From RGIG4079 sp045637505 (lineage in GTDB: Bacteria > Bacteroidota > Bacteroidia > Bacteroidales > Muribaculaceae), in the NCBI GenBank assembly GCA_045637505.1, contig JAZTZO010000051.1, positions 1 to 64,000 of the forward strand: DNA of 64,000 bases. The letters are read 5' to 3'. Of this stretch, positions 56,588 to 64,000 are shown piece by piece. Positions within the stretch are counted from its first letter, which is position 1, and each line of letters starts with the position of its first letter. Below the pieces are notes generated by a model. The model was given only the letters and a program-made list of their open reading frames with translations, ran no database searches and had not been told where the DNA came from. The translations under genes and the position numbers were made by a program.

Positions 56588-57484
56588 CTACTTCACCACA
56601 CCTCGAAAGAGCCATGCGTCGGGGTGGTCTTTTTTGATTATTGAGTCCATGTAGATTTGGGCTTCTTCTTTCTTAAGGCTGCGGAATACTGCGATGCGAT
56701 ATTTTCCATCTTGAGAAATAACATAGGCATCTTTATAACTGCTTTCTTTTGCTATCTTTTTCGCTTTTTCTTCATCTTTAATTGTTGTTATAACCACATG
56801 GTAGGCAGTATCGGTATCCGCACCCGAGCGCGAGGGTAACTCAATTGTAGGTGCTTGCTTTATCTTATTGCTATCCACTACCGATTGTTCTTCAGCAACT
56901 TCAGTTACAACTGTATCAACAACAGGAGCAACTATTTTCAGCGTATCGGCCTGGTTTGGCGTTGAATCTACTGCAACAGTCTTTACCTCAAAAAGACTTT
57001 TAATCCACTGTGGTTCATTATAAATCTTTATTGCCACTACAGCAATAATACCTGCAATTAGCACCCCAGTATATAAAGCCCACTCAGGCATTCCCAATAT
57101 TCGACGATGATGCTCGGCCGATTCTTCTTTTGCAATAATGCCTTGTTCTTCTACTCTATGTATTGACATCTCTTGAGCCTCATGTTGATTGTCATTATTT
57201 TGTGCTCCGAAAATAATTTCTTCACCCTCGTCTTCAGCAATAATTTCATCAACATCAGCCCCCGACTCTTCTTCATCAACCTCAAGAGGTTCTGTGTCAA
57301 GGATTATTTGAGATTTAACTTCATTTTGTGACACACTCGTTTGCTCCACAGCACTCAATTGAGCCTCTTGGTTGAGATTTTCATCTTGTGGCAAAGTTTT
57401 TTCGATTGGCTTGCCACAATTATAACAAAAATTGGCATTAGGTATTAAATCAAATCCACATTGTGGACACTTATTTGATTGCAT
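56588..57484 (-). CDS. Zinc-ribbon, single-pass membrane protein with SPOR domain
   Basis: 298 residues. An N-terminal zinc ribbon (CPQCGFDLIPNANFCYNCGKPI; four cysteines) is followed by a long acidic, low-complexity linker (about 30-130). One membrane helix (about 134-156, EWALYTGVLIAGIIAVVAIKI) leads to a periplasmic linker and a C-terminal SPOR domain (about 225-298; AYHVVITTIKDEEKAKKIAKE ... DGKYRIAVFRS). SPOR domains bind denuded glycan strands of septal peptidoglycan, so a role in cell division or wall remodelling is likely. The cytoplasmic zinc ribbon could bind a protein or nucleic acid. Convergent with the CHAT operon but not part of it. Confidence 0.85.
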   Translation of the reverse strand: MQSNKCPQCGFDLIPNANFCYNCGKPIEKTLPQDENLNQEAQLSAVEQTSVSQNEVKSQIILDTEPLEVDEEESGADVDEIIAEDEGEEIIFGAQNNDNQHEAQEMSIHRVEEQGIIAKEESAEHHRRILGMPEWALYTGVLIAGIIAVVAIKIYNEPQWIKSLFEVKTVAVDSTPNQADTLKIVAPVVDTVVTEVAEEQSVVDSNKIKQAPTIELPSRSGADTDTAYHVVITTIKDEEKAKKIAKESSYKDAYVISQDGKYRIAVFRSLKKEEAQIYMDSIIKKDHPDAWLFRGVVK

Positions 57485-57597
57485 AATGATTTTATATTAG
57501 ATTTAGTTTTTTATGAATTACAAAAGTAATCAATTATTGTCCAATGCCCAATGATTAGATGTGATTTTTCACCAAAAAACTCAATATATAAAAACAA

Positions 57598-57626
57598 AAA
57601 AAGGCTGACTGCTAAAGCAATCAACC
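57598..57626 (-). terminator. Terminator of tRNA-Gly/Leu operon
   Basis: GGTTGATTGC/GCAGTCAGCC (two wobble or mismatched positions) around a four-base loop, then a long T-run on the minus strand. Confidence 0.8.
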
Positions 57627-57643
57627 TATTAAAGAATGAAATG

Positions 57644-57727
57644 TGTCCGAGATGAGATTCGAACTCACACAGCCGCACGGCCACTACCCCCTCAAAGTAG
57701 CGTGTCTACCAATTCCACCACCCGGAC
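57644..57727 (-). tRNA. tRNA-Leu (GAG)
   Basis: 84 nt class II tRNA with a long variable arm. Acceptor GTCCGGG/CTCGGAC, anticodon stem CTACT/GGTAG with loop TTGAGGG (anticodon GAG), T-loop AGTTCGAATCT, A73; CCA not encoded. Last gene of the three-tRNA transcript. Confidence 0.95.
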
Positions 57728-57765
57728 AAGTATCAATCTCTGAATCGAGACGGCAAAAAAATTAG

Positions 57766-57838
57766 AGCGAAAAACGGGACTCGAACCCGCGACCCCAACC
57801 TTGGCAAGGTTGTGCTCTACCAACTGAGCTATTTTCGC
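57766..57838 (-). tRNA. tRNA-Gly (GCC), copy 2
   Basis: 73 nt, acceptor GCGAAAA/TTTTCGC, anticodon stem-loop CAACC-TTGCCAA-GGTTG (anticodon GCC), T-loop GGTTCGAGTCC. Identical to the copy 120 nt upstream in the transcript. Confidence 0.96.
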
Positions 57839-57885
57839 AATTCTAATCTCTTTTCAAAGACTGATGTATTTCATTGTTCTCTTTG

Positions 57886-57958
57886 AGCGAAAAACGGGAC
57901 TCGAACCCGCGACCCCAACCTTGGCAAGGTTGTGCTCTACCAACTGAGCTATTTTCGC
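57886..57958 (-). tRNA. tRNA-Gly (GCC), copy 1
   Basis: Identical 73 nt sequence to the second copy; nearest the promoter of the three-gene tRNA operon (Gly-Gly-Leu). Confidence 0.96.
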
Positions 57959-57968
57959 AATTGCGATG

Positions 57969-57999
57969 CAAAGGTAGGCATTATTTTTGAATTAGCAAA
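57969..57999 (-). promoter_or_regulatory. Promoter of the tRNA-Gly/Leu operon
   Basis: TTTG (57996-57999), 19 nt spacer, TACCTTTG (57969-57976) on the minus strand; 11 nt before the first tRNA. Confidence 0.8.
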
Positions 58000-58159
58000 T
58001 GTTTTACCTATTTTTTTTCAAAATATTTTTGAGCAAAATTCCACATTTTTCACTAAACAAATAAATATCAACACATTAAAGAATCAAATATTTTCATTCC
58101 AATTATTACTTTTTTTCAAAATTAATTTCAACTAATTTTATAAAATGAATTCCTTAACG

Positions 58160-58167
58160 TAACTTTG
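58160..58167 (+). promoter_or_regulatory. -7 box of the acyltransferase gene
   Basis: TAACTTTG followed by CA, 21 nt before the GTG start. No ATG lies between the box and the conserved protein start. Confidence 0.6.
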
Positions 58168-58187
58168 CAAATATTTTTAATAAAAAA

Positions 58188-59198
58188 GTGCGCAACCCTA
58201 TTTTTGACATAATGAAATTTGTTGCTATCATCGCCATGATAGTGGGTCATTGCGTGCACGATTGGCGATTTTTTTTGGTATATCCGTGGCATATGCCACT
58301 CTTTTTTATTGTAAGTGGATATTTCTTCAAGCCATTAAACATTGGCACTATTATAAAGCAGAACTTTCAACGACTCATTATTCCTTATTTTATCAGTTCC
58401 ATCCTTGTCATTTGTGGTTCATACATTCTTAATGATGAAAATGCCTATGCTGACATTTCCACCATTTCTCTAACCCTATTATTAGGAGGTGGCAATCTTG
58501 ATTTCAGTCCATACTATGGTATTGGTTGGTTTTTTGTCGCACTATTTTTTGGCCATATAATTTATGGCATAATACACAAATATTCTAAAAGCCCCACATC
58601 CGTGACTATTTGGTCCATTATAGTGTCGTGCATAGGATACTTTATTGGAACAAAATATGGAAGATATATTCCGTTTCAGCTCTCACAAGCATGTATCAGC
58701 ATAATTTTCATACATGTAGGATATCTTTCAAGCAAACATCTATCTATTCCCATAAAATCCCATCAATGGGCATGGTGGAGCCTTTCAATCATATTCCTCT
58801 CAGCATCTATCTACTTTGGAGCATTGGATATGTTCACTAATAAATACACATTTTTCCCCATCAATATTCTCGGAGCAATAGGTGGAACATTCATCGTTAT
58901 GCAACTATGCTATCTATGTGCAATATATACGCCTAAAATAGCGCTAAAATTAGCACAATTAGGGTCTATATCAATACTCATTTACATCGTACACCTTTTA
59001 GAACATTCTTTAAATTTATCATTAAAAACGACTACCTATATTTTATCGCATTTTGGCAATTATGAACAAACTATTATTGAAAAAATACTTTTCTCACTAA
59101 TTATTTCGTTATTACTATATAATATTCCGATAGTGCGACGCGTTTTTCGACTATCTAAAAATCCTCAATACATTGATATAAAAACATCAAAATTATGA
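58188..59198 (+). CDS. Acyltransferase-3 family membrane protein
   Basis: 336 residues starting at GTG 58188. The segment RNPIFDIMKFVAIIAMIVGH is the usual acyltransferase-3 N-terminus, so the GTG is preferred to the ATG at 58212. About ten membrane helices. The family histidine is in VGHCVHDW and the next motif is PLFFIVSGYFFK. Such proteins O-acetylate or O-acylate surface polysaccharides or lipids. It overlaps ugd by four bases (ATGA), so the acyltransferase and a UDP-glucuronate supplier are made together. That supports a role in modifying a uronic-acid-containing surface glycan, by inference. Confidence 0.88.
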   Translation: MRNPIFDIMKFVAIIAMIVGHCVHDWRFFLVYPWHMPLFFIVSGYFFKPLNIGTIIKQNFQRLIIPYFISSILVICGSYILNDENAYADISTISLTLLLGGGNLDFSPYYGIGWFFVALFFGHIIYGIIHKYSKSPTSVTIWSIIVSCIGYFIGTKYGRYIPFQLSQACISIIFIHVGYLSSKHLSIPIKSHQWAWWSLSIIFLSASIYFGALDMFTNKYTFFPINILGAIGGTFIVMQLCYLCAIYTPKIALKLAQLGSISILIYIVHLLEHSLNLSLKTTTYILSHFGNYEQTIIEKILFSLIISLLLYNIPIVRRVFRLSKNPQYIDIKTSKL

Positions 59199-60505
59199 AT
59201 ATAGCTATCGTAGGGACTGGATATGTAGGGCTTGTTTCGGGGACATGCTTCTCCGATATGGGCATCAATGTTACATGCGTAGATGTTGACCAATCAAAAA
59301 TAGACAATCTCAAAAAGGGCATAATCCCCATCTACGAACCAGGTCTTGAAGAAATGGTAAAAAAGAACATAAAGGCAGGTCGCTTAAAATTTGAAACCGA
59401 CCTCACCCGTGTTCTTGATGATGTTGATGTTGTGTTTAGTGCAGTAGGTACTCCTCCCGACGAAGATGGCAGCGCCGATCTCAAATATGTGCTTGCCGTA
59501 GCTCGTACAATAGGCCAAAACATCAACAAATACACTGTCATTGTAACCAAAAGTACTGTTCCCGTAGGCACTGCTGCAAAAGTAAAAGCTACCATTCAAG
59601 AGGAACTAGATCGCCGAGGCGTAAATATTGAATTTGATGTTGCATCAAATCCCGAATTTCTCAAGGAAGGTGCTGCAATTAAAGATTTCATGAGTCCCGA
59701 TCGTGTGGTTGTGGGAGTAGAAAGTGAGCGTGCTCGCAAAATTATGACTCGACTCTACAAGCCTTTCATGCTCGTTAACGATCGCATGATTTTCACCGAC
59801 ATTCCCTCGGCCGAAATGATAAAATATGCAGCAAATGCAATGCTTGCTACTCGCATTTCGTTTATGAACGACATTGCTAACCTGTGTGAACTTGTTGGTG
59901 CCGATGTTAATATGGTGCGCAAAGGGATTGGCTCGGATAATCGTATCGGGAAAAAATTCCTCTATCCAGGATGTGGATATGGAGGTAGTTGCTTCCCAAA
60001 AGATGTAAAAGCGCTAATCAAAACTGCCGAAAAAGCCGGATATTCTATGCGCGTATTAAAAGCCGTTGAAGAGGTCAACGAACGACAAAAAGAGGTCCTT
60101 TTTGACAAACTCTTAAAACATTTCGATGGCGATATCGCAGGCAAAACGATAGCGATATGGGGACTTGCATTCAAGCCCGAGACCGACGACATGCGCGAAG
60201 CTCCTTCATTAATTCTTATTGATAAAATAATTGCAGCAGGAGGCAACATTAAGGTTTATGACCCTATTGCCATCGAAGAATGCCAACGACGCATCGGCAA
60301 CAAAGTCACTTACAGCACCGACATGTATGATGCAGCCCTTGATGCCGACGCACTTCTACTCGTTACCGAGTGGCGTGAATTCCGATTCCCCAACTTCACG
60401 ATACTCGGCAAAGTGATGAAAGAAAAAGTAATCATCGACGGCCGAAACATCTACGACCGCAACGAACTCGACCAACACGAATTTACTTATTATAAAATAG
60501 GATAA
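59195..60505 (+). CDS. ugd: UDP-glucose 6-dehydrogenase
   Basis: 436 residues. Oxidises UDP-glucose to UDP-glucuronate with two NAD+, supplying a precursor for capsules or exopolysaccharides. The N-terminal NAD-binding GTGYVGLVSG, TKSTVPVGTA, NPEFLKEG and the catalytic Cys266 in YGGSCFPKD are all intact. The C-terminal UDP-binding domain includes WGLAFKPETDDMREAPS. Translationally coupled to the acyltransferase upstream and closed by a terminator. A UDP-N-acetyl-sugar dehydrogenase is the main alternative, but the FLKEG and GGSCFPKD context favours ugd. Confidence 0.95.
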   Translation: MNIAIVGTGYVGLVSGTCFSDMGINVTCVDVDQSKIDNLKKGIIPIYEPGLEEMVKKNIKAGRLKFETDLTRVLDDVDVVFSAVGTPPDEDGSADLKYVLAVARTIGQNINKYTVIVTKSTVPVGTAAKVKATIQEELDRRGVNIEFDVASNPEFLKEGAAIKDFMSPDRVVVGVESERARKIMTRLYKPFMLVNDRMIFTDIPSAEMIKYAANAMLATRISFMNDIANLCELVGADVNMVRKGIGSDNRIGKKFLYPGCGYGGSCFPKDVKALIKTAEKAGYSMRVLKAVEEVNERQKEVLFDKLLKHFDGDIAGKTIAIWGLAFKPETDDMREAPSLILIDKIIAAGGNIKVYDPIAIEECQRRIGNKVTYSTDMYDAALDADALLLVTEWREFRFPNFTILGKVMKEKVIIDGRNIYDRNELDQHEFTYYKIG

Positions 60506-60510
60506 AAATA

Positions 60511-60540
60511 AAAAAAGGCACTATATAAAGTGCCTTTTTT
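60511..60540 (+). terminator. ugd terminator
   Basis: AAAAAAGGCACT/AGTGCCTTTTTT, 12 bp stem with six-base loop; it also lies just past the tmRNA 3' end on the opposite strand. Confidence 0.9.
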
Positions 60541-60550
60541 ATTACCATTG

Positions 60551-60947
60551 TGGAGCTGGAGGGGTTTGAACCCTCGTCCAAACGCGGAACTAATGAGCTT
60601 TCTACACGCTTAGTCTTTTCTTGGTTTTCGTGTAGTGGCAGGCAAAAGACAACCAACCACAACCTTAGCCTCTAAAAATTTCGGCAACCGCGCGAGACAC
60701 TTGGTCACCTATTCCCGATTTACCTGCACCACCTGATCAATCCGTCTCGGAAAAAGGACAATTGGGTGATGTCTTGTCTCCGCAACTGTTGCAGAGATTA
60801 AGCTAATCTACTATACTTCAATTAAGCAGCAAGAGCGTAGTTATTTTCGCCATTTAAAATTGCGATGTCCCTGATTAAAGAGAGTAGGCATCATTTCTCT
60901 GCGTGCTTACACACCACCTCTACACGCTGTCAAAGCCAGTCAGCCCC
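60551..60947 (-). ncRNA. ssrA: tmRNA (transfer-messenger RNA)
   Basis: 397 nt. The 5' end GGGGCTGACTGGCTTTGACAG and 3' end CGAGGGTTCAAACCCCTCC-AGCTCCA form the tRNA-like part (acceptor GGGGCTG/CAGCTCC, T-arm GAGGGTTCAAACCCCTC). The tag frame at 60822-60854 (minus) reads AAT GGC GAA AAT AAC TAC GCT CTT GCT GCT TAA, that is NGENNYALAA. Whether AAT or GGC is the resume codon cannot be decided by eye. CCA is not fully encoded. It rescues stalled ribosomes with SmpB. A -7 box TATCTTTG lies at 60985-60992. Confidence 0.97.
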
Positions 60948-60984
60948 GTTTGCGTTATTTTGCAGAACTAATGTTATAGCGATG

Positions 60985-60992
60985 CAAAGATA
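60985..60992 (-). promoter_or_regulatory. -7 box of tmRNA
   Basis: TATCTTTG followed by CATCG on the minus strand, about 38 nt before the mature 5' end; consistent with a processed leader. Confidence 0.65.
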
Positions 60993-61002
60993 GTGAAATA
61001 TT

Positions 61003-61033
61003 TTTGTTTTGACTGCGCAATTCACTAATTTTG
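61003..61033 (+). promoter_or_regulatory. Promoter of nhaC
   Basis: TTTG (61003-61006), 19 nt spacer, TAATTTTG (61026-61033) followed by CA. Arranged back to back with the tmRNA promoter. Confidence 0.7.
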
Positions 61034-61075
61034 CACTTCAATTTCATTATATAAACATTATTTGTCCTATTTAGT

Positions 61076-62506
61076 TTGAAAAAATCATCACATCCTTCAT
61101 TTTTATTATCGATAATACCCATTATAGCACTATTGACTACACTTGTTGGGATTATCATCATAAAAGGTGCCGACGCTGCACAAAGCATCAGTTATTTAAT
61201 TTTGCTCGGAGCATCAGTGTTGACAATTACTTTATCGGCAATATTTTGCCGTCAACCCCTCACAAACATCATTGAAGGAATAAAAAAGAGTGCCTCGCAA
61301 ATTCTTCCGGCAATTCCCATACTTATCTTCATTGCCACAGTTGCCGCAACATGGATGTTGAGTGGAGTTGTTCCTACTCTAATATGTTATGGATTAGAAA
61401 TCATAAATCCTCAAATGTTCTTGCTCATAGCGTGTGGGGTATGTGCCATAATATCAGTTCTATCGGGTAGTTCATGGACTACGATTGCCACCATAGGCAT
61501 TGCATTTCAAGGAATTGGTAATGTGATGGGATATAGCGATGGATGGATTGCTGGAGCAATCATCTCGGGCGCATACTTTGGCGACAAAGTATCTCCACTA
61601 TCCGACACTACAGTCCTTGCATCCTCATCGTGCAAAGTGGACCTATTCACCCACATAAAATACCTTATGCTCACATCAATGCCAGCCATATTATTAGCGT
61701 TGGCAACATATGGCATTGTTGGCATTTTCTATAATCCGTCAGCGACCACCAATCCATCGGATATTCTACCAGCATTAAATTCTTCGTTCAATATCTCTCC
61801 CTGGATACTTATCATCCCTATCATAACTGGCATTCTCATTGCCATGCGAGTAAAAACATATATCACCCTTGCCATTAGCTCCCTATTAGGCCTTATAGGC
61901 ATCTTCTTTTTCCAACCCCAAATTATCGCAGACCTTGGCTACACTTCATCATTGAGCGAAATAATAACAATGTGTGGCGACATATTATTTACCAAAACAG
62001 CCATCTCTACAGGTAACGAACTACTCGACTCGCTCGTTGGCACCGGTGGTGTTGCCGGTATGTTGCCAACAATCTACCTCGTGCTATGTGCAATGATATT
62101 TGGAGGCACATTGATCGGCACTGGCATGCTTGGGGCTATTACACAAACATTCACCAACAAGATACACTCTTTGCGTCAAACCGTGGGAGCTACCGTGGGG
62201 AGTGGATTGTTTCTCAACTGCTGTACTGGCGACCAATACCTTTCAATCCTTCTCGGTGGCAACCTGTTCCGCAACCTCTACAAGAAGAACGGACTTGAGC
62301 CACGACTATTGAGCCGTTCGCTCGAAGACTCAATCTCCGTCACATCGGTGCTCATCCCATGGAACTCTTGTGGTGTAACCCAATCGACAGTACTCGGAGT
62401 TGCCACCCTCACCTATCTCCCCTACTGCATCTTCAACATCGCCAGTCCTCTACTCTCACTCCTATTTGCCTGGACTGGTTGGAAAATAAAAAAATTAAAA
62501 AATTAG
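61076..62506 (+). CDS. nhaC: NhaC-family Na+/H+ antiporter
   Basis: 476 residues, inner membrane, about twelve helices. Exchanges sodium (or couples organic solutes) with protons. Family features seen: PSFLLSIIPIIALLTTLVG at the start, SGSSWTTIATIGIAFQGIG, ISGAYFGDKVSPLSDTTVLASS, and SLEDSISVTSVLIPWNSCGV near the end. The first in-frame start codon is TTG at 61076; upstream in-frame codons reach a stop (TAA 61052-61054) without an ATG or GTG, and the N-terminus is normal with TTG. Malate/lactate exchange (MleN branch) cannot be excluded. Confidence 0.9.
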   Translation: MKKSSHPSFLLSIIPIIALLTTLVGIIIIKGADAAQSISYLILLGASVLTITLSAIFCRQPLTNIIEGIKKSASQILPAIPILIFIATVAATWMLSGVVPTLICYGLEIINPQMFLLIACGVCAIISVLSGSSWTTIATIGIAFQGIGNVMGYSDGWIAGAIISGAYFGDKVSPLSDTTVLASSSCKVDLFTHIKYLMLTSMPAILLALATYGIVGIFYNPSATTNPSDILPALNSSFNISPWILIIPIITGILIAMRVKTYITLAISSLLGLIGIFFFQPQIIADLGYTSSLSEIITMCGDILFTKTAISTGNELLDSLVGTGGVAGMLPTIYLVLCAMIFGGTLIGTGMLGAITQTFTNKIHSLRQTVGATVGSGLFLNCCTGDQYLSILLGGNLFRNLYKKNGLEPRLLSRSLEDSISVTSVLIPWNSCGVTQSTVLGVATLTYLPYCIFNIASPLLSLLFAWTGWKIKKLKN

Positions 62507-62531
62507 TCTTTTATTTATGAAATAATATTCA

Positions 62532-62539
62532 TATATTTG
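62532..62539 (+). promoter_or_regulatory. -7 box upstream of the candidate structured RNA
   Basis: TATATTTG followed by CATTAACG, 26 nt past the nhaC stop. The next convincing ATG is 340 nt away at 62880. Confidence 0.55.
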
Positions 62540-62545
62540 CATTAA

Positions 62546-62778
62546 CGAATCTAATTAAATTCACTTGCCTATGAACAAATAAAATTAATTGACTCTTTAC
62601 TATAAATAGAAAAAGCGTTTTTGCAATATTCTTCCCTCTAAAAGTTTGGCGACTAAAAGACAACGAAGAACAAATGCAAGAATGCTCACGTGTATAGCGT
62701 GAGCTTCTTTGTTGTCTCGGTTGTCAAGGTAAAGCCAAACACCATAGAGGCGAGAAATCAAAGGAGTTCTCGCTTTTT
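62546..62778 (+). ncRNA. Candidate structured non-coding RNA
   Basis: No plausible ORF fills this gap, but it folds strongly. Pairings run inward: CCTCTA with TAGAGG (62634-62750 region), GTTTGGC 62644-62650 with GCCAAAC 62734-62740, AGACAACGAAG 62658-62668 with CTTTGTTGTCT 62707-62717, and GCTCACG 62684-62690 with CGTGAGC 62698-62704. A terminator-like hairpin GCGAGAA/TTCTCGC plus five T (62750-62778) follows. A -7 box at 62532 would start a ~230 nt transcript. I do not recognise the class (not tmRNA, SRP RNA or RNase P; 6S is possible but unproven). It could instead be the leader of the 62880 gene. Confidence 0.45.
62750..62778 (+). terminator. Terminator-like hairpin at the end of the candidate RNA
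   Basis: GCGAGAA and TTCTCGC pair around ten bases and are followed directly by TTTTT. Two further small hairpins (AAAGAG/CTCTTT inside TTTCGT/ACGAAA, and CTCC/GGAG) lie between here and 62815, before the next gene. Confidence 0.55.
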
Positions 62779-62879
62779 CGTAAAGAGGTTACTCTTTTCA
62801 ACGAAACTCCTATTGGAGATTATCGAAAAGCCTTAAAGTGAGTAGATATAACTTTATTACACATCTAAATTTAACTAAC

Positions 62880-63386
62880 ATGAAAAAATCATTATTACTA
62901 CTTATCGTTGCAATTTTCACATTAACAACAGCATTCGAAGCAAACGCACAATGGACCGACCGAAACACATTCAATCTTAAAGGCCCGGTGAAAGCGGTGT
63001 ATGATGAACGTGGCTTTACTGACGTTTTTTCTGAATTTGATTACGATGGAACATTAAGCGAATTAAATAATAACGATTGGGACGTTTCTCGCGATAAAAA
63101 AGGTCGGCTTATTAAATTCAGTATGATGGGGACCCAAGGATACTCTTTTACATATAACGCAAAAGGGCAACTAATTAAACTCCACATTTGGGCAGGTGCA
63201 GGTACTGATTTCACTCGCACCTTCACTTACAACACAAAAGGACAAATAATAAAACAAAATTGGGACGGAGAAATCACCACCTACACCTACCAAAAATTTG
63301 ACTCTTATGGCAACTGGATTAAACGAACTGCTAAAACTGGGAGACAAAGCACTGTCGAAACCCGCACAATTACTTATTACGAATAA
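62880..63386 (+). CDS. Exported YD-repeat-like protein
   Basis: 168 residues from MKKSLLLLIVA; the signal peptide ends EANAQ. An earlier in-frame GTG at 62838 would spoil the signal peptide. The mature protein begins FNLKGPVKAVY and contains short YD/RHS-like strands: GRLIKFSMMGTQGYSFTYNAKGQ, LIKLHIW, TFTYNTKGQIIKQ and FDSYGNWIKRT. This is the small RHS-like beta-strand family common in Bacteroidales exported proteins. Function unknown. The following gene has the same framework (LRGPVKS; FDKYGNWIRRTAKT), so the two form a tandem paralogous pair. Confidence 0.65.
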   Translation: MKKSLLLLIVAIFTLTTAFEANAQWTDRNTFNLKGPVKAVYDERGFTDVFSEFDYDGTLSELNNNDWDVSRDKKGRLIKFSMMGTQGYSFTYNAKGQLIKLHIWAGAGTDFTRTFTYNTKGQIIKQNWDGEITTYTYQKFDSYGNWIKRTAKTGRQSTVETRTITYYE

Positions 63387-63402
63387 TCAATATAATTAAA
63401 CC

Positions 63403-64000
63403 ATGAGATATTTATTTTATACATTGATATGTGCTGTTGCAATATTTGCCACTTTTTCATGTGGCAACAGCAAACAAGAGAAATTGAGACAACAACAAAT
63501 TGAGGATTCTATCGCAAAGGCTAAAGCCGATTCTCTTGAAAAAATAAACAACCCCCATCCCGACCTAAAACTATTTGACCTTCGCGGCCCAGTAAAATCA
63601 TGTAAAAAAGGCACTAAAGAAAACTATACAATCTTAAATTTTACAGAATTAGGAGAACTATCTCATGTAACAGGATGGAACAAAGGAAAATACAAAATCC
63701 ATCGCAAGAATGGGAAAATTTCAAAAATAGCATATAACGAACATGATCTTATATCTGGGTGGTATGAGGTATTCACAACAGATAACATGGGACATATCAA
63801 ACAAACCGAGGGTGCAGATCAAGATTGTAGTGATGAAAGCAAGTTCCAACGCAATGAAGATGGCTTAATCACAAAAAAAATAGTATGGTCAGGCTGTGGG
63901 GAAGACGACGATGATTATACTACTACCAACTACTCAAACTATCAGTTTGACAAATATGGCAATTGGATTAGACGAACCGCAAAAACCGAATACGGAACAA
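63403..64000 (+). CDS. YD-repeat-like lipoprotein (3' truncated by window)
   Basis: Open from ATG 63403 to the window end (199 codons, no stop). The N-terminus MRYLFYTLICAVAIFATFSCGNS is a lipoprotein signal with lipobox TFSC. A helical charged spacer (KQEKLRQQQIEDSIAKAKADS) is followed by FDLRGPVKSCKKG and YD-like strands such as RKNGKISKIAYNEHDLISGW and FDKYGNWIRRTAKTEYG. It is 16 bases downstream of its paralogue and likely in the same transcript. Unlike that paralogue it is membrane anchored. Its C-terminus is unseen. Confidence 0.65.
   Translation, partial: MRYLFYTLICAVAIFATFSCGNSKQEKLRQQQIEDSIAKAKADSLEKINNPHPDLKLFDLRGPVKSCKKGTKENYTILNFTELGELSHVTGWNKGKYKIHRKNGKISKIAYNEHDLISGWYEVFTTDNMGHIKQTEGADQDCSDESKFQRNEDGLITKKIVWSGCGEDDDDYTTTNYSNYQFDKYGNWIRRTAKTEYGT

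Noticed and set aside
62546..62778. 6S RNA, SRP RNA or RNase P identity for the structured transcript
   Set aside because: Expected conserved segments of SRP RNA and RNase P were not found, and the rod is shorter than a usual 6S with no clear central bubble; class left open.

Overview
This window comes from an AT-rich member of the Bacteroidales (phylum Bacteroidota). Several signs agree. Nearly every gene with a readable promoter has the Bacteroidota -7 box TAnnTTTG, often with TTTG 19-20 nt upstream. Ribosome binding sites of the Shine-Dalgarno type are not evident. Large secreted proteins end in type IX secretion (T9SS) sorting tails, and the tmRNA encodes a GENNYALAA-type tag. PCMD/calycin-like, SusE/F-like and DUF6056 proteins fit too. 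I cannot fix the family from sequence alone.

Layout. 1-17110: a truncated PCMD lipid/carbohydrate-surface protein, alaS, ligA, small membrane and lipoproteins, groES-groEL (with a strikingly good sigma-54-type promoter), a SusE/F-like secreted protein, a class I fumarase, and a short operon-like run crcB - CDF transporter - ygbA-like - arsC. 17120-30068: a GH3/beta-lactamase fusion, two identical tRNA-Arg(ACG) genes, a ROK glucokinase, a DUF6056 membrane protein, the initiator tRNA, a 1543-residue T9SS cargo protein and gpmI. 30299-46479: four tandem paralogous giant surface proteins. Each has a parallel beta-helix followed by what looks like a phage P68-RBP/TagC-type beta-propeller, an Ig-like module and a T9SS-like tail. 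Their sequences are mosaic, which points to recombination among the copies.

46640-56532: a seven-gene operon with its own promoter and flanking terminators. It encodes an MscS-type channel, a large RyR-like protein, a small canonical RyR-domain protein, a TIR - transmembrane - FGE/sulfatase-like protein, a secreted PPC-like protein, a secreted CHAT protease-like protein and a secreted TPR-CHAT protein. I read this as a candidate signalling or defence system spanning cytoplasm, inner membrane and periplasm. It is the most interesting part of the window.

56588-64000: a zinc-ribbon/SPOR protein, a tRNA-Gly x2 / tRNA-Leu cluster, an acyltransferase coupled to UDP-glucose dehydrogenase, tmRNA, an NhaC antiporter divergent from it, a candidate structured RNA with its own promoter and terminator, and two YD-repeat-like exported proteins, the last cut by the window edge. 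No CRISPR array, insertion sequence or prophage was seen.
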